From Lichenicola sp964247725 (GTDB lineage Bacteria > Pseudomonadota > Alphaproteobacteria > Acetobacterales > Acetobacteraceae): 64,000 nt of DNA. The notes beneath the pieces were generated by a model that did no database searches, had not been told where the DNA came from, and saw only the letters and a list, made by a program, of their open reading frames with translations. The stretch's first letter is position 1. Each line of letters starts with the position of its first letter. Positions 29,368 to 36,702 of the stretch are shown one piece after another. The stretch is taken from contig CAXTVM010000016.1 in the NCBI GenBank assembly GCA_964247725.1, forward strand, positions 4,352 to 68,351, written 5' to 3'. Position numbers and translations under genes: made by a program.

Positions 29368-29880
29368 ATGGCGGTGTTCTTCACCGCCGACACCCATTTC
29401 GGCCATGGCGGCGCCCGCGGCCTGTATCGCCGGCCGTTCGCCGGCACCGCCGCGATGGATGCGGCGATGACGGACGGCTGGAACCAGTGCGTCGGCCCGG
29501 ACGACGATGTCTGGCACCTGGGCGACTTCGCGGTGGGGCCGAAACCGGATCGCGCGGCAGCGCTGCTCGACGGCCTGGCCGGCATCAAGCACCTGGTCAC
29601 CGGCAACAACGATCCGGACGCGGTCCAGGCACTGCCGGGCTGGCGCAGCGTGCAGCCGTACGCCGAACTGGAGCTGGACGGCATGGGACTGGTGCTGTGC
29701 CACTATCCGTTCCGGAGCTGGCGCAACATGCACCGGGGCTGGCTGAACCTGCACGGCCACTCGCACGGCCGGCTGTCTCGGATGCCGCGCCAGCACGATG
29801 TGGGCGTCGACTGCCGGCAGTTCCGGCCGGTGGCGCTGGCGGACCTGCCAGGGCGCCGGATCGCCGCCACGTCGCCATGA
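29368..29880 (+). CDS. Metallophosphoesterase family protein
   Basis: This 170-aa calcineurin-like phosphoesterase has the motifs ADTHFGH (D-x-H), VWHLGDFA (GD), GNNDPDA (GNxD-type), LCHYPFRSW and HGHSHGR (GHxH), together forming the dinuclear metal site. These compact phage-like MPEs usually hydrolyse phosphodiesters or nucleotides; the substrate is unknown. It starts 18 bp after the aldo/keto reductase on the same strand. Confidence 0.88.
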   Translation: MAVFFTADTHFGHGGARGLYRRPFAGTAAMDAAMTDGWNQCVGPDDDVWHLGDFAVGPKPDRAAALLDGLAGIKHLVTGNNDPDAVQALPGWRSVQPYAELELDGMGLVLCHYPFRSWRNMHRGWLNLHGHSHGRLSRMPRQHDVGVDCRQFRPVALADLPGRRIAATSP

Positions 29881-30193
29881 TCGACGCCGATCTCGTTGCG
29901 GGATCGCATCTGCTTGTCGGGTGACGCGACCAGCGTAGCGGGAACGCCGGCCGCCCAGTCGTGATCACGCCCGCCGTGTTACGGTTCCGTAACGCCTCTG
30001 GACGCTGACCTGTATCCGCGCCAGAAGTTCCTGGTCCCGCCGTCCCGGATCCGGGATCCCGACATCGACTCAACGATCCTGGCCTATCCCTAAACGTGCC
30101 TGCCTTCCACGGCGATCGAGATGATCGGGACCGATCGAAGTCCCGGCGGCGGCCATCCGAAGTCTCCGGCAGGTCGGGCACAGGAGGTTCCGA
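29881..30193. other. Intergenic region with an inverted repeat
   Basis: No convincing gene is seen in this 313-bp stretch. It contains GTTACGG-TT-CCGTAAC (29978-29993), a 7-bp inverted repeat about 200 bp upstream of the GGDEF-EAL gene, and GTGATCAC (29961-29968). Either might be an operator, but nothing else supports this. Confidence 0.3.
30182..30187 (+). promoter_or_regulatory. Shine-Dalgarno deciding a TTG start
   Basis: A perfect AGGAGG lies 6 bp before the TTG at 30194 and fixes the start of the PAS-GGDEF-EAL gene. No ATG is better placed. Confidence 0.75.
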
Positions 30194-32404
30194 TTGGCGG
30201 ACGGATACGACCGTGCCTATCCGTCCGACCTGATTGCCGGCCTGCCGCAGCTCGTGTTCGCGTGCGACGGGTCCGGCGGGCGGAGCTGGTCGGCGGAACG
30301 ATGGACCGCCTATACCGGCCTGTCCCCGGCGGCCAGCCTCGGGCTCGGATGGCTGGATGCGGTCCATCCGGACGATCGCGAGACCAGCGTGCAGGCCTGG
30401 GCGCTGGCGCCGGCGACCGGCCGGCACTGCGTGGAGCATCGCCTCCGCCGCGCCCGGGACGGCGCCTACCGATGGCACCGCACGGTGGCCCTGCGCCGGG
30501 CGGCGCCCGGGGATGGCGACGGGGCCTGGATCGGCGGGTCCGGCGACGTCGACGCCCTGTACCGCCGCCTGGACGACGCGGCCGGCGAGACGCTGCGGCT
30601 GCGCGGGTTCATCGAGGGCGTGCCGCAGCTGCTGTGGCGGTCATCGGACTTCGGCGACTGGTGCTGGGCGAGCCCGCAATGGCTCGACTTCACCGGCCAG
30701 GCCCAGGAGCAGAGCCATGGCCGAGGCTGGCTCGACGCCGTGCATCCGGACGATCGCGCGCACGCGCTCGCCGCGTGGGACGCGGCGCGGCCGCACGGCC
30801 GGCTCGACGCCACGTTCCGGGTCCGGCGCCACGCCGACGGCGCCCATCTGTGGCATCGGACGCGCGCCCTGCCGGTCTGGGACGAGGCCGGCCGGATCGT
30901 CGAGTGGCTCGGCTCGACCACGGACGTGCAGGACCTGCACGCGCTGCAGGAACGCCAGCAGGCGATGCTGGCGGAGGCGCAGCGCCATGCCGAGGCGCTC
31001 GAGCGGGAGATCCGGGAGCGGCAGCGGGCGGAAGAGCGGCTGCGCTACGACGCGCACCATGACCGGCTCACCGGGCTGCACAGCCGCGCCTTCCTGGTCG
31101 CGCGCCTGCAGGAGGCGCTCGACGGGAGCGGCCGGGAGCCCGGCCGCGGCTGCGCCGTCCTGCTGCTCGACCTCGACCGGTTCAAGCTCGTCAACAACAG
31201 CCTCGGCCACGACTCCGGCAACGCGCTGCTGGTGGAGGTGGGCAAGCGGCTGCGCGCCTGCGTCAATCGCCCGGGTGCCACGCTGGCCCGGCTCGACGGC
31301 GACGAGTTCGTCATCCTGCTGCACGATGCCGGCGATGTCGGGACGGCGGCGGCGTTCGCCGAGCAGGTCATCGCCAGCATCCGCCGGCCGTTCCGGCTGG
31401 CGCAGCAGGAGGTGTTCTCGTCCTGCCGCCTGGGGCTGGTGCACGCCGCGGAGGGCGGCGCCACGCCGGAAGAGATGCTGCGCAACGCCGACATCGCGAT
31501 GTGCCGCGCCCGGCGCGGCGGCGGCAGCATCGTCTTCACCGAGGCGATGCGCCACGACGTCCTGGAGACGTTCGCGCTGCGCGGCGAACTCAGGCAGGCG
31601 CTGGCGCGGGGCGAGCTCCGCGTCCACTACCAGCCGATCTGCGATGCCGGCAGCCGGCGCATCCTCGGGCTGGAGGCGCTGGTGCGCTGGCAGCATCCGC
31701 GTCGCGGGCTGGTGCCGCCGGACGCCTTCATCCGGATCGCGGAGGAGATGGGGCTGATCCGCGAGCTCGACGGCTGGGTGCTGGACCATTCCTGCCGGCA
31801 GATGCGGGACTGGTGCGGGCAGTTCCCCGAACTCGAGCTCTACCTGAACGTCAACAGCTCGGGCGAGGGGCTGAAGCATCCCCGCTTCACCGCCGACGTC
31901 ATCGAGACGCTGGGCCGCACCGGCTTCGATCCGCACCGGCTGCAGCTCGAGGTGACCGAGAACGTCTTCCTGCAGCAGCCCGACCGGATCGGCGAGATCC
32001 TGGACCGCCTCCGCCGTGCCGGGGTCCGGGTGGCGCTGGACGATTTCGGCACCGGCTACTCGTCGCTGAGCTACCTGGACCGCTACCGGGTGGATACCAT
32101 CAAGATCGACCGCTCGTTCGTGACCGGCCTGCAGGTCCGGCCGCGCGCCGACGCCATCGTGCGGACGATCGTGCGCCTGGGCCAGGACATGGCGCTGGCC
32201 GTGGTCGCGGAAGGGGTGGAGGACGAGGTCCAGCTGCAGGCGCTGCGGGCGGCGGACTGCCGCATCGTGCAGGGGTATCTCGTGGGCCGACCTGCCGACG
32301 CCACCGAGACCGCCGCGGCGCTGGGGCGGCAGTCCCGCCAAGAGGACGGCCAGGGCTCTGCCCTGGACCCGTTGGGGCCGCGGGCCCCAGACCCCGATTC
32401 GTAA
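30194..32404 (+). CDS. PAS-PAS-GGDEF-EAL cyclic-di-GMP signalling protein
   Basis: This 736-aa protein has two PAS/PAC-like modules (about 10-110 and 130-250; each ends in a WHRT segment), a short coiled linker (ALEREIRERQRAEERLR), then GGDEF (~275-430) and EAL (~455-715). The GGDEF signature is RLDGDEFVILL, with D in place of the first G, so cyclase activity is doubtful. The EAL domain keeps EALVRW, NVNSSG, LEVTEN, DDFGTGYSSL, KIDRSFV and EGVE, so c-di-GMP phosphodiesterase activity is likely. No membrane segment is seen. Translation starts at TTG 30194 behind AGGAGG. The last ~20 residues (EDGQGSALDPLGPRAPDPDS) are encoded by a dispersed repeat. Confidence 0.9.
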   Translation: MADGYDRAYPSDLIAGLPQLVFACDGSGGRSWSAERWTAYTGLSPAASLGLGWLDAVHPDDRETSVQAWALAPATGRHCVEHRLRRARDGAYRWHRTVALRRAAPGDGDGAWIGGSGDVDALYRRLDDAAGETLRLRGFIEGVPQLLWRSSDFGDWCWASPQWLDFTGQAQEQSHGRGWLDAVHPDDRAHALAAWDAARPHGRLDATFRVRRHADGAHLWHRTRALPVWDEAGRIVEWLGSTTDVQDLHALQERQQAMLAEAQRHAEALEREIRERQRAEERLRYDAHHDRLTGLHSRAFLVARLQEALDGSGREPGRGCAVLLLDLDRFKLVNNSLGHDSGNALLVEVGKRLRACVNRPGATLARLDGDEFVILLHDAGDVGTAAAFAEQVIASIRRPFRLAQQEVFSSCRLGLVHAAEGGATPEEMLRNADIAMCRARRGGGSIVFTEAMRHDVLETFALRGELRQALARGELRVHYQPICDAGSRRILGLEALVRWQHPRRGLVPPDAFIRIAEEMGLIRELDGWVLDHSCRQMRDWCGQFPELELYLNVNSSGEGLKHPRFTADVIETLGRTGFDPHRLQLEVTENVFLQQPDRIGEILDRLRRAGVRVALDDFGTGYSSLSYLDRYRVDTIKIDRSFVTGLQVRPRADAIVRTIVRLGQDMALAVVAEGVEDEVQLQALRAADCRIVQGYLVGRPADATETAAALGRQSRQEDGQGSALDPLGPRAPDPDS

Positions 32405-32496
32405 GAAGACAGTCCGTGTATAAGAGCACGATCTTAACGAGTTGGGGTCTGGGGCCCGCGGCCCCAACGGGTCCAGGGGCAGAGCCCCTGGCCTCA
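32341..32496. repeat. Dispersed palindromic repeat between convergent genes
   Basis: Modules are GGCCAGGGCTCTGCCCTGG, GGGGCCGCGGGCCCC, ACCCCGATTCGTAAGA with GTTAACGAGTTGGGGT-like partner on the right, GGGGCCCGCGGCCCC and CCAGGGGCAGAGCCCCTGGCC. Both flanking genes end in it: the GGDEF-EAL gene reads into its left half and stops at 32402-32404, and the minus-strand P-type ATPase stops at its right edge (32494-32496). It is well placed to terminate both transcripts. Confidence 0.88.
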
Positions 32497-34494
32497 CCTT
32501 CCCTCGGTCTCGTCGAACAGCAGCAGGCGGCCGGAGTTGGCGAGGCCGGCGAAGGTCGACAGGTTGTGCAGCAGGGCCGCGATCACCGCGCCTCCGGCGC
32601 CGAGCAGGCCGGTCGTGGCGGCCGCCATCAGCAGCAGGGTCCAGCCGAGCCCGAGCGCCACGTTGACGCCGATGGTGCGGCGGCAGCGCCGGGACAGCCG
32701 GATGGCGGTGCCGAGACGGCCGAGGTCGCTGGTCAGCAGCACCAGGTCGGCGGAGGCCAGCGCCACGTCGGTGCCTTGGGCGCCCATGGCGATGCCGACC
32801 GCGCCCGCCTTCAGCGCCAGGCTGTCGTTGATGCCGTCGCCCACCACCAGCGGCCGGCCGCCGGCCGCCACCGCGGCCAGCACGTGGCGCATCTTGCCCT
32901 CGGGCAGCGCCTCGGCGACGACGTCGTCGATGCCGAGTGCCGCGGCGATGCGCCAGGCGACCGTGGCGCGGTCGCCGGTCAGCAGCATCTGCCGCCCGAG
33001 CCCGAGGCGCCGCAGGTCGGCCAGCGCGGCGGCGGCCTCCGGACGGGGCGGGTCGGAGAACAGCAGCCAGCCCAGGAACGCCCGCCCCCGCGCCACGCCG
33101 GCGATCGGCCCATCATGCGCCGGCGGCGGCGTGGGCACAGCCAGGCCGAGGCGCTCGAACAGCTCGGGCCGGCCGAACGCGGCGGGCTCGCCGCCCACCT
33201 CGCCGGTCACGCCGAAGCCGCCCTGCTCGCGCAGGTGCGCCGCACGCTCCGGGGGTGCCGCGTCCGGCCCCGCCGCCGCGCGGCCGGCGCGCACCGCGGC
33301 GCGGCTGACCGGGTGGTTGGAGCCGATGCCGAGCGAGGCGGCCAGCGCCAGCAGCTGCACCTCGTCCGCCTCCGCGGCCGTCACCAGCACGCGGTCCAGG
33401 GACAGCTCGCCGGTGGTGAGCGTGCCGGTCTTGTCGAACACCACGGCGGTGACGTCGGCCAGGTGCTCCAGGAAGCCGGTGCCCTTGATCAGGATGCCGT
33501 GGCGGGCGGCCACCGCGATGGCGGCGATCGCGGTGGCGGGGGCGGCCAGCACCAGCGCGCACGGACAGGACGCCACCAGCACCGCCAGCGTGTCCGCCTG
33601 CGACCCGGTGGCGAACCAGGTCGCCGCCGCGATCGTCAGCACGAACAGCAGGTAGCGGCCGGCCTGGCGCTCCAACATGCGCGCCACCAGCGGCTTGGCG
33701 TGCTCGGCGGTGCGCATCAGCGCGATGATCCGGCCCAGCGTGGAGTCGCGGCCGACCCGGGTGACCTCGACCACCAGCCGCCCGTCGAGGTCGATCGAGC
33801 CGGCGCAGACCGCGCTGCCGGGGCTGACCTCCACCGGCACCGACTCGCCGGTGAGGCTCGCCATGTCGAGGCTAGCCTCGCCGTCGCGCACGATCCCGTC
33901 GACCGGCAACCGATCGCCGGCGCGCAGCTCGATGCGGTCGCCGGGGGACAGCGCCGTGGTCGGCACGGTCTCGTGGCCGTCGCCGGCGATGCGCCGCACC
34001 AAAGTCTGCGACAGCCGTCGCAGCGCCCGGATGGCGTCGCGCGAGCCGATCAGGCTGCGCTCCTCCAGGACGTGGGCCGCGGTCATGACGATCGGCAGGA
34101 GCGCCGCGGTGGTGAGGTCGCCGCTGGCCCAGGCGCCGACCAGCGCCAGCGCCACCAGCCGGTCGGTGACGCCGTGCAGGCTCGGATGGCGCAGGCTGTG
34201 CCAGGCCGCGGCCAGGACCGGCACGCTGACGATCAGCGCCGCCAGCCCGGCGGCGATGTCGGCCACGGCGGCGCCGGCCGGCACCAGCCACCGCCACAGC
34301 AACGCCACCACCAGCAGGCCGGTCGCCAGCATCGACAGCGTGAGCCGGGCCGCCAGTACCAGGCGCTCGGTGCGGCCGAGCAGGCTGCCGGGCGCGTCCG
34401 GCGCGTCCCGCCCGTCTTCCGCCTCTGGCCGTCCCGGCGCCGGGCCGGGCCCCGACAGGCGTGCCGGCGGACGCCCGAGCGCCGTGGCGCTCAT
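32494..34494 (-). CDS. P1B-type heavy-metal-translocating ATPase
   Basis: This 666-aa inner-membrane metal pump has the P1B hallmark CPC (C310-P311-C312 in SCPCALVLAAP), phosphorylated D354 in DKTGTLT, actuator TGES (215-218), the P1B-specific HP pair (H394-P395 in NHPVSR) and GDGIND. There is no N-terminal heavy-metal-associated (CxxC) domain; the first ~45 residues are a P/G-rich tail. The metal is probably Zn2+/Cd2+ or Cu+. It is the last gene of a minus-strand unit with three SPFH proteins, separated from them by tandem repeats. A short ORF ends in an ATGA overlap with its start, suggesting translational coupling. Confidence 0.92.
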   Translation of the reverse strand: MSATALGRPPARLSGPGPAPGRPEAEDGRDAPDAPGSLLGRTERLVLAARLTLSMLATGLLVVALLWRWLVPAGAAVADIAAGLAALIVSVPVLAAAWHSLRHPSLHGVTDRLVALALVGAWASGDLTTAALLPIVMTAAHVLEERSLIGSRDAIRALRRLSQTLVRRIAGDGHETVPTTALSPGDRIELRAGDRLPVDGIVRDGEASLDMASLTGESVPVEVSPGSAVCAGSIDLDGRLVVEVTRVGRDSTLGRIIALMRTAEHAKPLVARMLERQAGRYLLFVLTIAAATWFATGSQADTLAVLVASCPCALVLAAPATAIAAIAVAARHGILIKGTGFLEHLADVTAVVFDKTGTLTTGELSLDRVLVTAAEADEVQLLALAASLGIGSNHPVSRAAVRAGRAAAGPDAAPPERAAHLREQGGFGVTGEVGGEPAAFGRPELFERLGLAVPTPPPAHDGPIAGVARGRAFLGWLLFSDPPRPEAAAALADLRRLGLGRQMLLTGDRATVAWRIAAALGIDDVVAEALPEGKMRHVLAAVAAGGRPLVVGDGINDSLALKAGAVGIAMGAQGTDVALASADLVLLTSDLGRLGTAIRLSRRCRRTIGVNVALGLGWTLLLMAAATTGLLGAGGAVIAALLHNLSTFAGLANSGRLLLFDETEGR

Positions 34495-34651
34495 CTTGGC
34501 TGCCCGGGCGCCGTGACGCTCATTGCACCCGTCCCAAGCGCTGAGCGCTCATCGCGCTTGGTCCCAAGCGCCGGGCGCTCGTCAGGCTTGTTCCCAGGCG
34601 CGGGGCGCACGTCGCACCTGTTCCAGGCGCCGGGGCGATCATCGTCCGTTG
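34474..34651. repeat. Six imperfect 30-bp tandem repeats at the ATPase gene start
   Basis: Units of 29-30 bp start at 34474, 34503, 34533, 34563, 34593 and 34623, with consensus CCCAAGCGCCGGGCGCTCATCGCGCTTGTT-like. On the minus strand each unit carries a version of GATGAGCGC, the initiation context of the ATPase gene; three have an actual ATG. The last unit overlaps the 3' end of the SPFH gene, and the first overlaps codons 1-7 of the ATPase gene. Units are directly adjacent without unique spacers, so this is not CRISPR. Confidence 0.85.
34491..34523 (-). CDS. Possible 10-codon leader peptide coupled to the ATPase
   Basis: The minus-strand ATG at 34523 begins MSVTAPGQPR and stops at TGA 34493-34491, which overlaps the ATPase start as ATGA. 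It is one of the tandem-repeat copies of the ATPase start (ATPase begins MSATALGRPP), so it may be a by-product of repeat expansion. The exact stop/start overlap would still allow translational coupling. Confidence 0.35.
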   Translation of the reverse strand: MSVTAPGQPR

Positions 34652-35643
34652 CCCGGGCCGGGCAGCAGCACGCGCCCGTCGCCGGGTCCGATGGTGCTGA
34701 CGCTGCCGGCCTGCCGCAGCACCGCGCCGACCCGGGTGCGGTAGAGGTCGAGCAGCATCGCCGGGCGGCCGGCGGCGTCGGCGCGGGCCTCCAGCGCGCT
34801 GACCGTGGCGGTCTGCGCCTGCGCCGCGCCGATGCGCTCGGCGGCACTGGCACGCGCCTCGGCCAGCACGCGGTCGCGGTCGCGGTCGGCCCCCTGGCGC
34901 AGGCGCACCGCGGCGGTGCGGGCGGCGGCGGTCGCCTCGTCGGCCTGCTGGGCGGCGTCCAGCACGGCGTCGAACGACCGCTTCGCCTCGGGCGGCAGCA
35001 GCGGGGTGACGTCGGCGCGGGTGACCTCGACGCCGAGCGGCGCGCCGGCGGCGGCGAGGGCGCCGAGGCGCCGGTTCATCGCGAGCACCAGCTCGCCGCG
35101 GATCGCCACGCGGGCGTCCTGGGCGGCGGGATCGTGCGCGCGCTCCGGGCGCACGGCGAGGAAGTCGTCGAGCGGGTGCGCCGCGGTCGCCTCGGTGGCG
35201 ACGGCGAGGAACACGCGGCGCAGCGCAGCCGCCACGTGGTCCTGCGCCAGGGTGTAGGCGGCCGGATCGCTGATCCGCCAGCCGAGTGCCGCGTCGAGCA
35301 GCACCACCTCGCCGTCGGCGGTGAGGAAGGTGCCGGGCTCGCCGGCGGCGGTCGCCTGCACGCGCAGCATCATCTGCCGGTCAGGCCCGGGCAGCGTCAC
35401 CAGGCGCTCGAACGGGCCCGGCCAGGCCAGCGCCAGGCCGGGCGGCGCCACCCGGCTGACGGCGCCGAGGCGCAGCACCACCGCCTGGCTGCCGGGGCTG
35501 ATCATGCGGCCGTTGCCGAACGCCCAGGCCGCGAACAGCAGCAGCGTCGCCAGCCGCAGCACCAGGAAGCCGATGCTCACCGACTGCAGCAGCGGGCCGT
35601 CGGCGGGCGGCGCCACCCGGTCCGAAGCCACGGCCGCGCTCAC
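34639..35643 (-). CDS. SPFH/band-7 domain membrane protein (HflC/HflK-like), paralogue 1
   Basis: This 334-aa protein has one N-terminal membrane anchor (VLRLATLLLFAAWAFG), then an SPFH domain (VVLRLGAVSRVAPPGLALAWPGPFERLV) and an alanine-rich helical region (DAAQQADEATAAARTAAVRLRQ) typical of prohibitin-like assemblies. HflK/HflC relatives modulate FtsH and form membrane microdomain scaffolds. This one is part of a three-paralogue set upstream of a metal ATPase. Its start overlaps the previous SPFH gene by 4 bp. It is not the canonical hflC, which normally adjoins hflK and a DegP-type protease. Confidence 0.8.
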   Translation of the reverse strand: MSAAVASDRVAPPADGPLLQSVSIGFLVLRLATLLLFAAWAFGNGRMISPGSQAVVLRLGAVSRVAPPGLALAWPGPFERLVTLPGPDRQMMLRVQATAAGEPGTFLTADGEVVLLDAALGWRISDPAAYTLAQDHVAAALRRVFLAVATEATAAHPLDDFLAVRPERAHDPAAQDARVAIRGELVLAMNRRLGALAAAGAPLGVEVTRADVTPLLPPEAKRSFDAVLDAAQQADEATAAARTAAVRLRQGADRDRDRVLAEARASAAERIGAAQAQTATVSALEARADAAGRPAMLLDLYRTRVGAVLRQAGSVSTIGPGDGRVLLPGPGNGR

Positions 35644-36698
35644 CGGCCGGGCCGGGACGCGGCGGGGGCGGCGGGCGCGGCGCCCGGATAGGACGACAGC
35701 ACGTCGAACGGCGCCGCGTCGGTGCGCAGCACGATGCGGGTGTTGGGGCCGATGATGCCGCCGAGCGTGTCGAGGCTGCGCAGCATCAGGTAGAGAGGAG
35801 GGTCGAGCGCATAGGCGCGGCCCTGGATGTCGGCCGCCTCGCGGCGCGACGCCGCCTCGATCGCGGCCGCCTCGGTGTTGGCGCGCGCCACCTCGATGCG
35901 GCTGTCGCGGGCGGCGTCGGCGCGGATCTCGGCCGCCTGGCGCAGGCCGGCGGCGGTGCGCTCGGCCGCCACCGTCTCGCGCTCCGAGCGCATCCGCGAC
36001 ACCGTGGCGGCGAGCGTGGTCTCGGGCAGGCTCAGCCGCTCGAGGCCGACCTCGCGCACGGCGATGCCGTAGACCTGGCGCAGCGGGCCCTCGACCTGGC
36101 GCTGCAGCGCCTGCTGGAAGCGGTCGAGCCGCACCCGGTGCGGGTCGGTGTTGACCAGGTCGGCGAGGTCAAAGCCGCTGGCGGTCACCTGCAGCGCGGC
36201 ACCCACCAGCGAGCGCAGCTGCCGCGCCGCCTCGTCGGGATCGTTGCGCACCGAGCGCACGAACGCCCGGATGTCGCGCCCGTCGGCCGGCACCTGCCAG
36301 GCGACGTAGGCCTGCACCAGGATGCGGAGGCCGTCGCGGGTGCCGACGTCCTGCAGCCCGGACGCGGTGGTGCGCAGCCGCAGGTCGACCGGGATCGCCG
36401 CCTCGACGGGCGCCGGCAGCTTCCAGCCGAGCCCGGGCGCGGTGAGCACTCGCACCGGGGCGCCGAACCGGGTGACGATGTCCGCCTGCCCGGCCTGCAC
36501 GGTGACCGCCGTGGTGGCGACCGCGGCCGCCCCCACCACCAGGCTCGCCACCGCGGCGCGGAGCAGGAAGCGCCCGCGCGCCGCCGGCGTCAGCCGGCCG
36601 GCCGAACCGTGGTGATGGTGGTGGTGGTGCGGGATGTCGGCATCGTCGTGGTCATGCGCGGGATCGTGGACGGGGTGGGGGTGCTGCGATCCGTCCAT
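35640..36698 (-). CDS. SPFH/band-7 protein with histidine-rich N-terminus, paralogue 2
   Basis: In this 352-aa protein, the cytosolic N-terminus contains 12 histidines within the first 30 residues, including seven in a row at 24-30 and an HDHDDADIPH segment, a likely Zn/Ni/Cu-binding tail. A membrane helix follows (LRAAVASLVVGAAAVATTAVTV), then the SPFH domain (ADIVTRFGAPVRVLTAPGLGWKLPAPVE). A long helical region comes next (ETVAAERTAAGLRQAAEIRADA), then the HflC-like end (LDPPLYLMLRSLDTLGGIIG). The metal-binding tail next to a metal ATPase gene suggests a role in metal delivery or sensing; this is inference. Confidence 0.82.
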   Translation of the reverse strand: MDGSQHPHPVHDPAHDHDDADIPHHHHHHHGSAGRLTPAARGRFLLRAAVASLVVGAAAVATTAVTVQAGQADIVTRFGAPVRVLTAPGLGWKLPAPVEAAIPVDLRLRTTASGLQDVGTRDGLRILVQAYVAWQVPADGRDIRAFVRSVRNDPDEAARQLRSLVGAALQVTASGFDLADLVNTDPHRVRLDRFQQALQRQVEGPLRQVYGIAVREVGLERLSLPETTLAATVSRMRSERETVAAERTAAGLRQAAEIRADAARDSRIEVARANTEAAAIEAASRREAADIQGRAYALDPPLYLMLRSLDTLGGIIGPNTRIVLRTDAAPFDVLSSYPGAAPAAPAASRPGR

Positions 36699-36702
36699 GG
36701 CG

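Noticed and set aside
34474..34651. CRISPR-like array
   Set aside because: Units are 30 bp, directly adjacent with no unique spacers, and overlap coding sequence; no cas genes are present.
31501..35691. 1396-codon plus-strand frame across the EAL domain, repeat and P-type ATPase
   Set aside because: It crosses a repeat and is antisense to well-supported genes; no domains.
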